Source: Pseudomonas tremae
GTDB lineage: Bacteria; Pseudomonadota; Gammaproteobacteria; Pseudomonadales; Pseudomonadaceae
Assembly (NCBI RefSeq): GCF_001401155.1
Contig: NZ_LJRO01000079.1
Location: 82,249 to 146,248 of the forward strand
Length of the DNA: 64,000 nt
Direction of reading: 5' to 3'
Shown here piece after piece: positions 46,901 to 54,784 of this stretch; positions within the stretch are counted from its first letter, which is position 1, and every line of letters begins with the position of its first letter. A model generated the notes under the pieces. That model was given only the letters and a program-made list of their open reading frames with translations. It was not told where the DNA came from and did no database searches. The position numbers were made by a program, and so were the translations under genes.

Positions 46901-49900
46901 CAAGTGTCCGCTGACCTTGCTGGTGGTCGATGGCGGGTCGCAACTGGAATGCTGGTGGGAATACCAGTGCAGCTATTTCGATGCACCGCAGATGCAGGCC
47001 ATTCACGAGGTGTTCCAGCGTGGCATCGATTTGCTGCTGGACAGCCCTGCAACGAGCAACCCTGCAGCGACCCTGCATGATGTGCTCAGGCCTTGGCGTT
47101 TCAGCCTGCCTGCTGCCAGTCAGGGCGTTAGCGATGAGCCGCCGTTCAACACGCTGGCCGACTGGTTCGAGCATCAGGTGCACTGCACGCCGGATGCCCC
47201 GGCACTGGTCGCCGATCAGCGCTGCATCAGTTACGCCCGATTGAATGCGCTGGCCGAAACGCTGGCGGCCACCCTGAGCGAGCTGCTGCCCGATCGGCAA
47301 AATACGCCGTTACAGGTGGTGCTGTACCTTGATGCTTCCGTCGAGCATATCGTGGCGTTGCTGGCGCTGAGCCGACTCAATGTCACCGCGGTGCCGCTTG
47401 ACCCTGGCTATCCACTGGCGGTGCAACGGCAGATTCTGCAACAGGCCCGGCCTTGCTGCCTTCTGTACAGCTCGGCGACCGAGACCGCACTGGCGGCGCT
47501 GGACGGTGGTGAGGTGCCTCGCCACAGGGTTGATCTGGGTGCTCCGGATAAATCGTTCGAGCGTCGCCGTCATGCAGGTGAACGACCGCTGTATACGCTG
47601 TTCACCTCGGGTTCGACCGGCACGCCAAAGGGCGTACAAGTCCCGGACCGGACCCTCTGCAACCTGCTGCACTGGCAGCGCACCGAGGGACACTTACCGG
47701 CAAAATCGGTGACTCTGCAGTTTTCCATGCTGTCGTTCGACGTTTCCTTTCAGGAGATTTTCAGCACCCTGTGCGGCGGCGGTTGCTTCCACCTGATCAA
47801 CCCCCGCTGGCGACAGGACGCCTCGGCGTTGTTGAGTTACTTGGTGCAGGCGCGTATCGAACGGCTGTTTCTGCCCTGCGTGGCTCTGCAGCACTTGGCA
47901 CAGACCGCTGTCAGCCATCGGATCTACCCACAGGCGCTGCGCGAGGTGGTGACGGCGGGCGAGCAATTGCTGTGTACCGACGCGTTGAACAACTGGTTTG
48001 CCGGTATGCCGCAGGCCCGCCTGTTCAACCATTACGGTCCGACCGAAACCCACGTTGTCAGCGCCTGGCGCTTGCCGGCTGATGTGCAAGAATGGCCATT
48101 GCGCGCCCCCATCGGCCATGCCGTCAGCAATGCATGCCTGCTGGTGGTCGACGAGCATGATCGACCGCTGCCACATGGCTGCCAGGGTTATCTGCTGGTA
48201 GCGGGGCCGATGATTTCACGCTGCTATCTCGCTGATCAGGCCTTGAATGCTTCGCGCTTCGTCGAGCTTGAGATGCCCGAACGCGGAACAACACTGTTCT
48301 ATCGCACCGCAGATCTGGTCCGTGCCGATGCGCAGGGCTGCCTGCACTACATCGGTCGTGATGATCAGCAGGTCAAGATCAGTGGCCAGCGCCTCGAACT
48401 CGGACAGATCGAAGCTGCGCTGATGCAGGTCGAGTCGGTCAGCAATGCGGTGGTTGCCATGCAAGGCGAACCGCCGCGCCTGTGCGCATGGCTGCAGATC
48501 GAGGGGGCTACGCCCGATATCCGGGGCCTGGATCGTCAGGTTGCGCTGCACGTGCCCGCTCATGTGCGCATTGATCAATATCGGCGTCTGGACCGCTGGC
48601 CGCGCACGCCCAGTGGCAAAATCGATCGCAAGGCCTTGGCCGAACTGGGCGAGCCCTTGCAGCGGCCTCGCGCGTCGGTCACGGCGATCACTCTGACCCC
48701 GCTTGAACAGCAACTGAGTGAACTGTTCGTCGCGGTGATCGGGCGCGAGATCGAACCGGAGCAGACCTTTTTCGAAGCCGGCGCCACCAGCCTTGGCCTG
48801 ATGCGCCTGCATGCGCGCTACAACGAGACGCTGGCGTACCCGGTGGCCATGTCGGAAATGTTCGAACATGTGACTGTGCGCCGCCTTGCGCAGCACCTGT
48901 CTGCCGCGCCGTCGGTGCCGACCGAGCGTGCGCGGCAAGCCGAAGTCAGCGAACAGCCCATGGCAATCATTGGCATGTCGGTGAATGTCGCGGGGGCCAG
49001 CGATCTCGCCGGGTTCTGGGCGATGGTGCAGGGCAACGAACGGGGTATCGAGCTGTTTGATGCCGCCGATGGGTTGGTCGGCGCTCGCAGCCAGATGGAC
49101 GGGATGCTGGATTTCGATCCCGAATACTTCGGCATCAGCCTGCAGGAAGCGCGGCTGATGGACCCGCAACAGCGGCATCTGCTGATGGCCTGTGTGCAGG
49201 CGTTGCAGCATGCGGCGATCACACCGCATGCCGAGGGGCCACGTATCGGCCTGATTGCCAGTTGCGGCGAAACTACCTATTTCCAGCAAATGCTGCGCGA
49301 AAGTGCTGACGGCGACCTGCCGGACGGTTTCCAGATGGCACTGCATCACGACAAGGATTTTCTGGCCACCAAGGCCGCCTATCATCTGGACCTCAGCGGT
49401 CCGGCGCTAAGTGTTCAGGCCGCCTGTGGCAGTTCGCTGATTGCGGTGCATCTTGCCGCCGGCATGCTCCGGCAGGGCGACAGCGACGTGATGCTGGCGG
49501 CAGGTGTACTGATCGATCCGATCCTGACCGACGGCTACCGGTATCGGCCGCAACACATATTTTCTCGTGACGGGTTGTGTCGTCCGTTCAGTGACGACGC
49601 CAGCGGCACCATCGGTGCCAGTGGGTATGGCGTGGTAGTGCTCAAACCGCTGGCCCGTGCCCAGGCCGATGGCGATCGTATCTACGCGTTGGTCGAAGCC
49701 TCTGCACTGAATAACGATGGCCGGACGAAAATGAGCTATACCGCGCCGTCGGTGGCGGGGCAGAGCGCAGTGATCAGCGAGGCGCTGCGCAAGGCCGGTA
49801 TCTGCGGTGCCGATATGGGTTACATCGAGGCTCACGGCACCGGTACCCTGCTGGGCGACCCGATTGAAGTCGCGGCCCTGAACAAGGCGTTCGGTGATGC

Positions 49901-52900
49901 ACCTGCGGCGAGCTGCGCACTGGCGTCGGTGAAAAGCCAGATAGGCCACCTCGGTGCGGCGGCCGGTGTCGTCGGTCTGATTCGGGCATCGCTGGCAGTG
50001 TTTCATGGCGTGATCCCGCCCAATCTCGGCTTCGGTCGTATCAACCCGCAGATTAACCTTGAGCACTCGCCGTTCTACATACCCACCACCTCGCGCCCGT
50101 GGCCCGAGGGCCGTCGGCGACTGGCCGGTGTCAGCAGTTTTGGCATCGGCGGCACCAACGCGCATGTGATTGTCGCTGCGCCACCGGCGCAGGCAGCCAT
50201 CGCCGAAGACGTCGCCCCATGCCTGTTGCTCTCGGCGCACAGCCGGTCGGCATTGCAGCGCGACATGGCGGCCATCGAGGCGTGGCTCGGCGCTCATCCG
50301 CAACAGCAGCCTGCGCTGCTGCGCCATCTGCAACGTGGTCGACGGGCCTTGCCCTGGCGTTTCGCGACGATCTGTCAGCCGGGTCAGGCCCTGCGCATGC
50401 AACCTGATGCCATCAAACGAGTCAGCCCGACAGGGGCGCGCATCGATGGTCGCGAACAGACGCCGCAGGTACTGCTGGACGCCTGGTATGAAGGCGTCGA
50501 TATCAACTGGCCGGCTCGCTCTGCGCCGCCGCCCTGGGACTTGCCACCCTCGACTTTTGACCTACAAACGTTCCGCTTTCAGACCTCTGCGAGAGTCGAG
50601 CCGCCGGCGACTGCGGTGCAGACGGCCGAGCGACAGCCCGTTGCCGACTGGTTCCATCAGCGCCAATGGCAGCGTGTGCGCCGCTTGAATCAGAATATGC
50701 CCGGCCTGCGCCGGGACATGCTGGTGGTGTGCAGCCAGGAGCGCCTGGACAGCACAGTGCTCGGTTGTTTGAGTGAAGTGTATCGGCAGGTCATTGAAGT
50801 GTGCGCCGGCAATGGCTACCAGCGGCTCGGACCGGACCGCTACGAGCTGGACCCGCTGGACAGTTCGGCATTCTCACGGCTGATCGCCGAACTGACGCAA
50901 AGAGCCCCGCTGACCGAACTCGACTGGCTGCACGCCCTGCCATTGTCGGTCAGCGGGGCCGTCAACGAACAAAGTCTGGCGGCGGGGCAATGGGCGTGTC
51001 TGGATACCGTTTGCGCGCTGTTGCAGGCCTGGGGCCAGACTCCGCGAACGATGGTTTTGCGCCTCTGGCTGTTGTCCTGGCAAGCCTGCCCGGTCAATGG
51101 TGACGTACAGCGCCCCGAGCTGGCCGCGCTGGCAGGGATCACTGAGGTTGCACCGCAGGAATACCCGATCCGCTGCCACTGGCTTGACCTTCCCGAGCCA
51201 CGGCTAAGTCTTTATGCGCGGCCGCTGGCGGCGTTGCTGGCCGATCCGGCTTTGCTGCCTCGGCGTATGGCCATTCGTGACGACTATCTGTGGCAAACCA
51301 GGCTCCAGGCCAGTCCGCTTGTGGCCCCTGCAACCGTTTCGAATCTGTTGCCCGTCGACGGCACGTTTCTGCTGCTCGGCGGCACTGGCGGTATCGGTCG
51401 CACGTTAGGCGAACACCTGTTGCAATCCAGCCAACGCCGTCTGGTGGTGCTGTCGCGCAGCGGCAATTGCCCGGACAACCTGCTCGGCTACCGCTCACGC
51501 ATCGACCTGATCGCAGCGGATATCGCTGACTTGGCGCGCTGGCCCGCCGTTCTCGACTCGTTGCGCCAGCGTTACGGGCGTTTCGACGGCGTGATTCATG
51601 CTGCCGGAACCGGTGCAGGCAGCCTGATTCGTCAGCGTGATGCGCAGACGCTGGCAGCGTCCATGGCCAGCAAGACCCTCGGTATGCTGGCGGTTGAAGA
51701 GTTGGTCAAGCAGATGACGCCGGGCTTCGTGCTGTATTGCTCGTCGATGTCGGCGCTGTTTGGCGGCGCCGGTCATGTGGATTATGCAGCGGCCAGCGCG
51801 GTGCTCGATGGTTTCGCCCACTACCGCGCCGATTCCGCCGATACGTGTGTGCGCCTGAGCATCAACTGGGACATCTGGCGAGACATCGGCATGGCTGCGG
51901 CCGAAGGCGTCGGCGATGCGGCTCACCAGCAGCATCTGGCAGTCGGCCTGACGGCGCAGGAGGGCGGTCAGGTGTTCGACGCCGCGCTGGGCGCCCAGTT
52001 GCCGCAGCTGCTGATTTCGACCACCCGACTCGAAACCGCACGGCAGTTTTACCCACTTCGTCACGGCGCCGCTTCTTCCCCGACCGACATCAAGCTTGCC
52101 GGGCAATCGGACACCGATCTTCGCGAACGTTTACAGGATTGCCTGTGCAAGTGGCTGGGTGTTCCGTCGCTGGACGAGGAGGCTTCCCTGTATGAACTGG
52201 GCGCCGATTCGCTGACCTTGCTGGACCTGATCGATGAGTTGCAGGCCGCGACCGGCGAGGTGCTGCAGCTTTCGCAATTCAGCCCCACGGTCAGTCTGCG
52301 TGAAGTACTGATGCTGGTGCAGTCGAGTGAAACAGATGAGGCAAAAGCTGACGATGAATGGGATGTCGCCGTACGTATCGACCCGTGGCACGCAGGCGCA
52401 GGCCGTGAACGCCTGTACCTGATTCACCCTGTGGGTGGCGATGTTCAGGCGTACCGCGAGATGGTCGCGGCACTGCATCCTGATCTCGGTGTGTGGGTCA
52501 TCGCCGATCCGGCCCTGCGTCTGCCGGAGTTGCCGAATATCAGCCTTGTCGAGCGTGCGCGCCTGTATCTGCAGGCGCTACAGGCGCATTGTCCGCAGGG
52601 CAGCGTCTGGCGCCTCGCGGGCTGGTCATTCGGTGCCTGGGTGGCGCAGGCCATGTGCAGCCTCGTACCGACGGACCACCGGCAACCGCTGTTGTATCTG
52701 ATCGATCCGCCTGCGCCGGACGCCGGTCTGGAGCTTGCGCAGATTGACGAAGACCAGATTCAGCAGGTGTTCAAGCGGGAGTTTTCTGCGCGGCGACCCG
52801 ATGTGCCAACTGCTGGCCTGGTCAACGATACGTCACGTTATCTGCACAGCCTGACCGTCTGCTGCCGAAACAACATGGCGAGCATGGTCGAGTATCGGCC

Positions 52901-53132
52901 CGCGCAACTGCCTGACACCAAGGCACGGCTGTTCATTGCCACGCGCCCCAACCCTTATGGTATCGGCACCGCCTGGCAACTGGCGGACCTGCGGCGTGCC
53001 TGGCAACAACTGTTGCCGCACTCGCTGAGCTGGCAGCCACTGGACACCGACCACTACGGCATTGTCGCAGCGCCCTGGGCGCACGTGATGGCTGAGATGA
53101 TCAATTCGGACTTTGAATCGGGACTGGGCTGA
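43965..53132 (+). CDS. NRPS3/PKS: A-T-C-A-T-KS-KR-ACP-TE, AT-less
   Basis: Hybrid megasynthase of 3055 aa. A1 (10-510), T1 (S557), C (605-1030; HHIVVDG from H741), A2 (1060-1560), T2 (S1609), KS (1662-2085; C1821, H1957, H1995), KS-AT adapter and post-AT linker (about 2086-2203) with no AT between, KR structural and catalytic halves (about 2210-2640; GGTGGIG at 2472, S2594, Y2607), ACP (S2749) and TE (S2888, H3030). It begins with an A domain, so it is a second loading protein. Codes: A1 D-A-F-M-L-G-V-T-F-K (aliphatic, Val-like); A2 D-V-Q-L-V-A-H-V-V-K (Pro). The PKS step would add two carbons and reduce to a beta-hydroxy group; the extender must come from a separate acyltransferase. Start at 43965 overlaps the NRPS2 stop by one base. 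Confidence 0.93.
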   Translation: MSRYDGEPQNQTPATLLARFAEQVRHTPQALAVLDQQVRLNYAQLASASERIASGLLLQGVNPGDSVAVCLPRCWQWVATILGVLKVGGVVVPLDRASPLQRRQLMLADAGCTGLVTLSDEPEMSVAAGVWHASVETLLDNPDQPPQPVRDIFAELMFLFYTSGTTGTPKAVEVGERGLLRLAQPGGYIDIQQAERFACLSNPAFDACNFELWAPLLNGGCCVMIADADVQDAQRLGAVLEAQQVDTLFMTVSLFNTLSAECSDCFSTLRQVLIGGEQVSAAAVRAWYQANPESRCRIFNVYGPTECTTFAVSWPIPRDFAGDAVPIGRPLPDTFAHVLDARQSPVAAGETGELYLSGSGVACGYRQRADETARSFVRLSALDGGTALHYRTGDLVRVNAEGLIEYLGRVDRQVKVRGFRIEPGEVEQRLLEHPGVAQVHVCTRRQAAEDHQLLAFIVPRDGLDYRSLEEHLRERLASWMRPHQLFLLPRLPLTANGKIDQQALLAQPLEPWRPANGATTGAEQSPVLDWLLTQARSLLAQPALGGQDDWLASGGDSLKAMRLRSAIRHHWHREIAIADLLAEPFATLAERIGAEQVNALAYPPAPAISTPKQSPASAEQSRLWLIQQRAPESTAYNVPLILHLAAGVQVAELAEAVKRLIARHPGLRMAFVSGAEGLQQVVAEQGAECRVFARGAFDEDTWRSFAALVFDTPFDLSAATLCKAWLLPFADGSCRLLINLHHIVVDGWSMNLLFDELAQLYTDALQGRASDQPAPALSTLVFALWQRQWRIDPHYRDQRRALAALHRRLEAPSPALLPSRPASPQARLDRQLLGAERSRALDRFCSQQRLTRYEVLFSAFAWSLYAVTGCERPRIASPVANRPLREFEDAPGMFANTVLIPVAFDNGRALSDQLRAQTAVVREVLALQDVALADLVEDLRLSSGSALFDFMFVLENTDYARLSDSALNATLEFADSLQAKCPLTLLVVDGGSQLECWWEYQCSYFDAPQMQAIHEVFQRGIDLLLDSPATSNPAATLHDVLRPWRFSLPAASQGVSDEPPFNTLADWFEHQVHCTPDAPALVADQRCISYARLNALAETLAATLSELLPDRQNTPLQVVLYLDASVEHIVALLALSRLNVTAVPLDPGYPLAVQRQILQQARPCCLLYSSATETALAALDGGEVPRHRVDLGAPDKSFERRRHAGERPLYTLFTSGSTGTPKGVQVPDRTLCNLLHWQRTEGHLPAKSVTLQFSMLSFDVSFQEIFSTLCGGGCFHLINPRWRQDASALLSYLVQARIERLFLPCVALQHLAQTAVSHRIYPQALREVVTAGEQLLCTDALNNWFAGMPQARLFNHYGPTETHVVSAWRLPADVQEWPLRAPIGHAVSNACLLVVDEHDRPLPHGCQGYLLVAGPMISRCYLADQALNASRFVELEMPERGTTLFYRTADLVRADAQGCLHYIGRDDQQVKISGQRLELGQIEAALMQVESVSNAVVAMQGEPPRLCAWLQIEGATPDIRGLDRQVALHVPAHVRIDQYRRLDRWPRTPSGKIDRKALAELGEPLQRPRASVTAITLTPLEQQLSELFVAVIGREIEPEQTFFEAGATSLGLMRLHARYNETLAYPVAMSEMFEHVTVRRLAQHLSAAPSVPTERARQAEVSEQPMAIIGMSVNVAGASDLAGFWAMVQGNERGIELFDAADGLVGARSQMDGMLDFDPEYFGISLQEARLMDPQQRHLLMACVQALQHAAITPHAEGPRIGLIASCGETTYFQQMLRESADGDLPDGFQMALHHDKDFLATKAAYHLDLSGPALSVQAACGSSLIAVHLAAGMLRQGDSDVMLAAGVLIDPILTDGYRYRPQHIFSRDGLCRPFSDDASGTIGASGYGVVVLKPLARAQADGDRIYALVEASALNNDGRTKMSYTAPSVAGQSAVISEALRKAGICGADMGYIEAHGTGTLLGDPIEVAALNKAFGDAPAASCALASVKSQIGHLGAAAGVVGLIRASLAVFHGVIPPNLGFGRINPQINLEHSPFYIPTTSRPWPEGRRRLAGVSSFGIGGTNAHVIVAAPPAQAAIAEDVAPCLLLSAHSRSALQRDMAAIEAWLGAHPQQQPALLRHLQRGRRALPWRFATICQPGQALRMQPDAIKRVSPTGARIDGREQTPQVLLDAWYEGVDINWPARSAPPPWDLPPSTFDLQTFRFQTSARVEPPATAVQTAERQPVADWFHQRQWQRVRRLNQNMPGLRRDMLVVCSQERLDSTVLGCLSEVYRQVIEVCAGNGYQRLGPDRYELDPLDSSAFSRLIAELTQRAPLTELDWLHALPLSVSGAVNEQSLAAGQWACLDTVCALLQAWGQTPRTMVLRLWLLSWQACPVNGDVQRPELAALAGITEVAPQEYPIRCHWLDLPEPRLSLYARPLAALLADPALLPRRMAIRDDYLWQTRLQASPLVAPATVSNLLPVDGTFLLLGGTGGIGRTLGEHLLQSSQRRLVVLSRSGNCPDNLLGYRSRIDLIAADIADLARWPAVLDSLRQRYGRFDGVIHAAGTGAGSLIRQRDAQTLAASMASKTLGMLAVEELVKQMTPGFVLYCSSMSALFGGAGHVDYAAASAVLDGFAHYRADSADTCVRLSINWDIWRDIGMAAAEGVGDAAHQQHLAVGLTAQEGGQVFDAALGAQLPQLLISTTRLETARQFYPLRHGAASSPTDIKLAGQSDTDLRERLQDCLCKWLGVPSLDEEASLYELGADSLTLLDLIDELQAATGEVLQLSQFSPTVSLREVLMLVQSSETDEAKADDEWDVAVRIDPWHAGAGRERLYLIHPVGGDVQAYREMVAALHPDLGVWVIADPALRLPELPNISLVERARLYLQALQAHCPQGSVWRLAGWSFGAWVAQAMCSLVPTDHRQPLLYLIDPPAPDAGLELAQIDEDQIQQVFKREFSARRPDVPTAGLVNDTSRYLHSLTVCCRNNMASMVEYRPAQLPDTKARLFIATRPNPYGIGTAWQLADLRRAWQQLLPHSLSWQPLDTDHYGIVAAPWAHVMAEMINSDFESGLG

Positions 53133-53230
53133 AGGCGTCTCAAGCGCGCTTTTCATGGGCGCGCCAGCCCGCTATCGAACAACGGTCATGGTGAAGAAAA
53201 GCCATGCCAATAACAGGAAGGTGAGGGGAC

Positions 53231-54100
53231 ATGGATCAACTGGCTCTCAAGGCTATCGAGAAAATCGCCGGCGCCGTGCGTGCGCCTTACCACAGCATTA
53301 CCGTGGAGCGTCTGACGCCGATCATCGGTGCCGAGGTCAGCGGTGTCGATCTGTCGCAACCGCTGCAAGAGGCACAGCTGGCGGAAATCCGCAGGGCGTT
53401 TCTCGAGAATCATGTGCTGGTGTTTCGCGATCAGCACATGACGGTGGAGCAGCATAAAGCGTTCGGTCGCCTGTTCGGCCCGCTGCGGGCCTTGCCGGTC
53501 GAAGATATCGACGGCGATGATGCTGAACTGGTCGTGGTGCGCGCCAATGCCCAGTCACGTTTTGTCGCCGGTGAGTTGTGGCACACCGACGGTACGGCCG
53601 ATGCGGAGCCTTCGATGGGCTCGATGCTGTATGTCAAAGAGACGCCCGCGATCGGCACTGGCGGCGATACGCTGTTCGCCAACATGCACCTGGCGATTGA
53701 AATGCTCTCGCCTGCCATGCAGCAGTTTCTCGGCCAGCTGACCGCCATTCATGACGGCGAAATTCCCTGGAAAGGCTACACGCCGCCCGCCAATCTACCC
53801 AAGAGCGAGCATCCGGTAGTCGTCCGCCATCCAGAGACCGGGCGACCGACCCTGTTCGTCAATTCCGGGTTCACCTCGCACATTGTGCAATTGTCCGCTG
53901 ACGAGAGCCGGACCCTGCTGAACATGCTTTATGACTTGATCGCTCGCGAACCGAGCCTCAGTTGCCGAGTGCGCTGGGCACCCAATACGCTGGTGTTCTG
54001 GGACAATCGCTGCACCCAGCACCATGCCGTCTGGGACTACTTTCCACACTCGCGCTATGGCGAGCGGGTCACGATTCTGGGCGGCCGGCCCACGGCGTGA
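53231..54100 (+). CDS. TauD/TfdA-type Fe(II)/2-oxoglutarate dioxygenase
   Basis: Non-heme iron oxygenase of 289 aa. The facial triad is intact: H118 and D120 in ELWHTDGTAD and distal H264 in the TQH segment; an Arg near 279 should bind 2-oxoglutarate. The HxD carboxylate argues for a hydroxylase or desaturase rather than a halogenase (those have HxA/G). It lies 98 bp after the megasynthase stop with a strong GAGGGG ribosome site and the same orientation, so it is taken as the tailoring enzyme of the operon, possibly hydroxylating a proline or aliphatic residue, free or carrier-bound. The substrate is inference. Confidence 0.88.
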   Translation: MDQLALKAIEKIAGAVRAPYHSITVERLTPIIGAEVSGVDLSQPLQEAQLAEIRRAFLENHVLVFRDQHMTVEQHKAFGRLFGPLRALPVEDIDGDDAELVVVRANAQSRFVAGELWHTDGTADAEPSMGSMLYVKETPAIGTGGDTLFANMHLAIEMLSPAMQQFLGQLTAIHDGEIPWKGYTPPANLPKSEHPVVVRHPETGRPTLFVNSGFTSHIVQLSADESRTLLNMLYDLIAREPSLSCRVRWAPNTLVFWDNRCTQHHAVWDYFPHSRYGERVTILGGRPTA

Positions 54101-54124
54101 GGCAGGCTGGCCGGGCACCGGGTT

Positions 54125-54643
54125 TCAGGCCCGGAGTTGCAGGTCGTAGATCAGATCATCGAACCATTGCTCGCCGATCTGATAAGCATGCGGCACGCGG
54201 CGTTCCAGGGTGAAACCGCATTTATCCATCACTTTGCACGAGGCGATGTTGCCGTCGGTCACGGTCGACTCCAGTGAGTCGAGCCCGATGGCGGCGGCAT
54301 AGTCGATGACTGCGCGCAGCGACTCGGTGCCATATCCCTTGCCCTGGTGCTCAGGCAACAACAGGTAACCCACTTCCGCATGCCGTGGCGACATGATGCG
54401 AAAGCCGCTGACACCCAGCTCCACGCCGCTGTGCCTGTCGATGACCACCAGGCACAGCCAGTGCTCTGACTCAGGCCCCCACTCAGGCAGCCGGTGATTG
54501 AAACCTTTGCGGATCTGTTCCTCTTCGATTTCACCGAACACATATTGCATGGTCTGCGGTTCCGAGTGCAGCCTGAGGAACAGCGGCCAGTCGTCAACGA
54601 CCATCGTCCGCAGATAAAGCCGCTCGGTGTTTAACTCCAGCAT
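54125..54643 (-). CDS. GNAT acetyltransferase, RimJ/RimL-like
   Basis: Acetyltransferase of 172 aa. The N-terminus LNTERLYLRTMVVDDWPLFL and the acetyl-CoA loop PEHQGKGYGTESLRAVIDYA, followed by NIASCKVMDKCGFTLE, define the RimJ/RimL-type branch. AAGGAG precedes the ATG. Convergent with the dioxygenase gene, ending 24 bp from it. It could be a self-protection or housekeeping enzyme; nothing ties it to the NRPS pathway beyond position. Confidence 0.87.
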   Translation of the reverse strand: MLELNTERLYLRTMVVDDWPLFLRLHSEPQTMQYVFGEIEEEQIRKGFNHRLPEWGPESEHWLCLVVIDRHSGVELGVSGFRIMSPRHAEVGYLLLPEHQGKGYGTESLRAVIDYAAAIGLDSLESTVTDGNIASCKVMDKCGFTLERRVPHAYQIGEQWFDDLIYDLQLRA

Positions 54644-54784
54644 CCATTGCTCCTTGAAGGATCAGAAAAGGCACAGGGTTTTTTACCCGGCCTGCACCCA
54701 ATGATCAATAATGCACGCAAATTCCATTGCTATGACGCTCGGCAGCATGGGCCCATCTTATTTTCAGGACGTCAGGGACGATAA

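Noticed and set aside
48216..49385. Minus-strand open frame in the KS region of the megasynthase
   Set aside because: Antisense to conserved T and KS motifs; no protein-like pattern.
53231..54100. Non-heme iron halogenase (SyrB2/CytC3-like)
   Set aside because: The iron-binding motif is H118-T-D120; halogenases have Ala or Gly at the Asp position.
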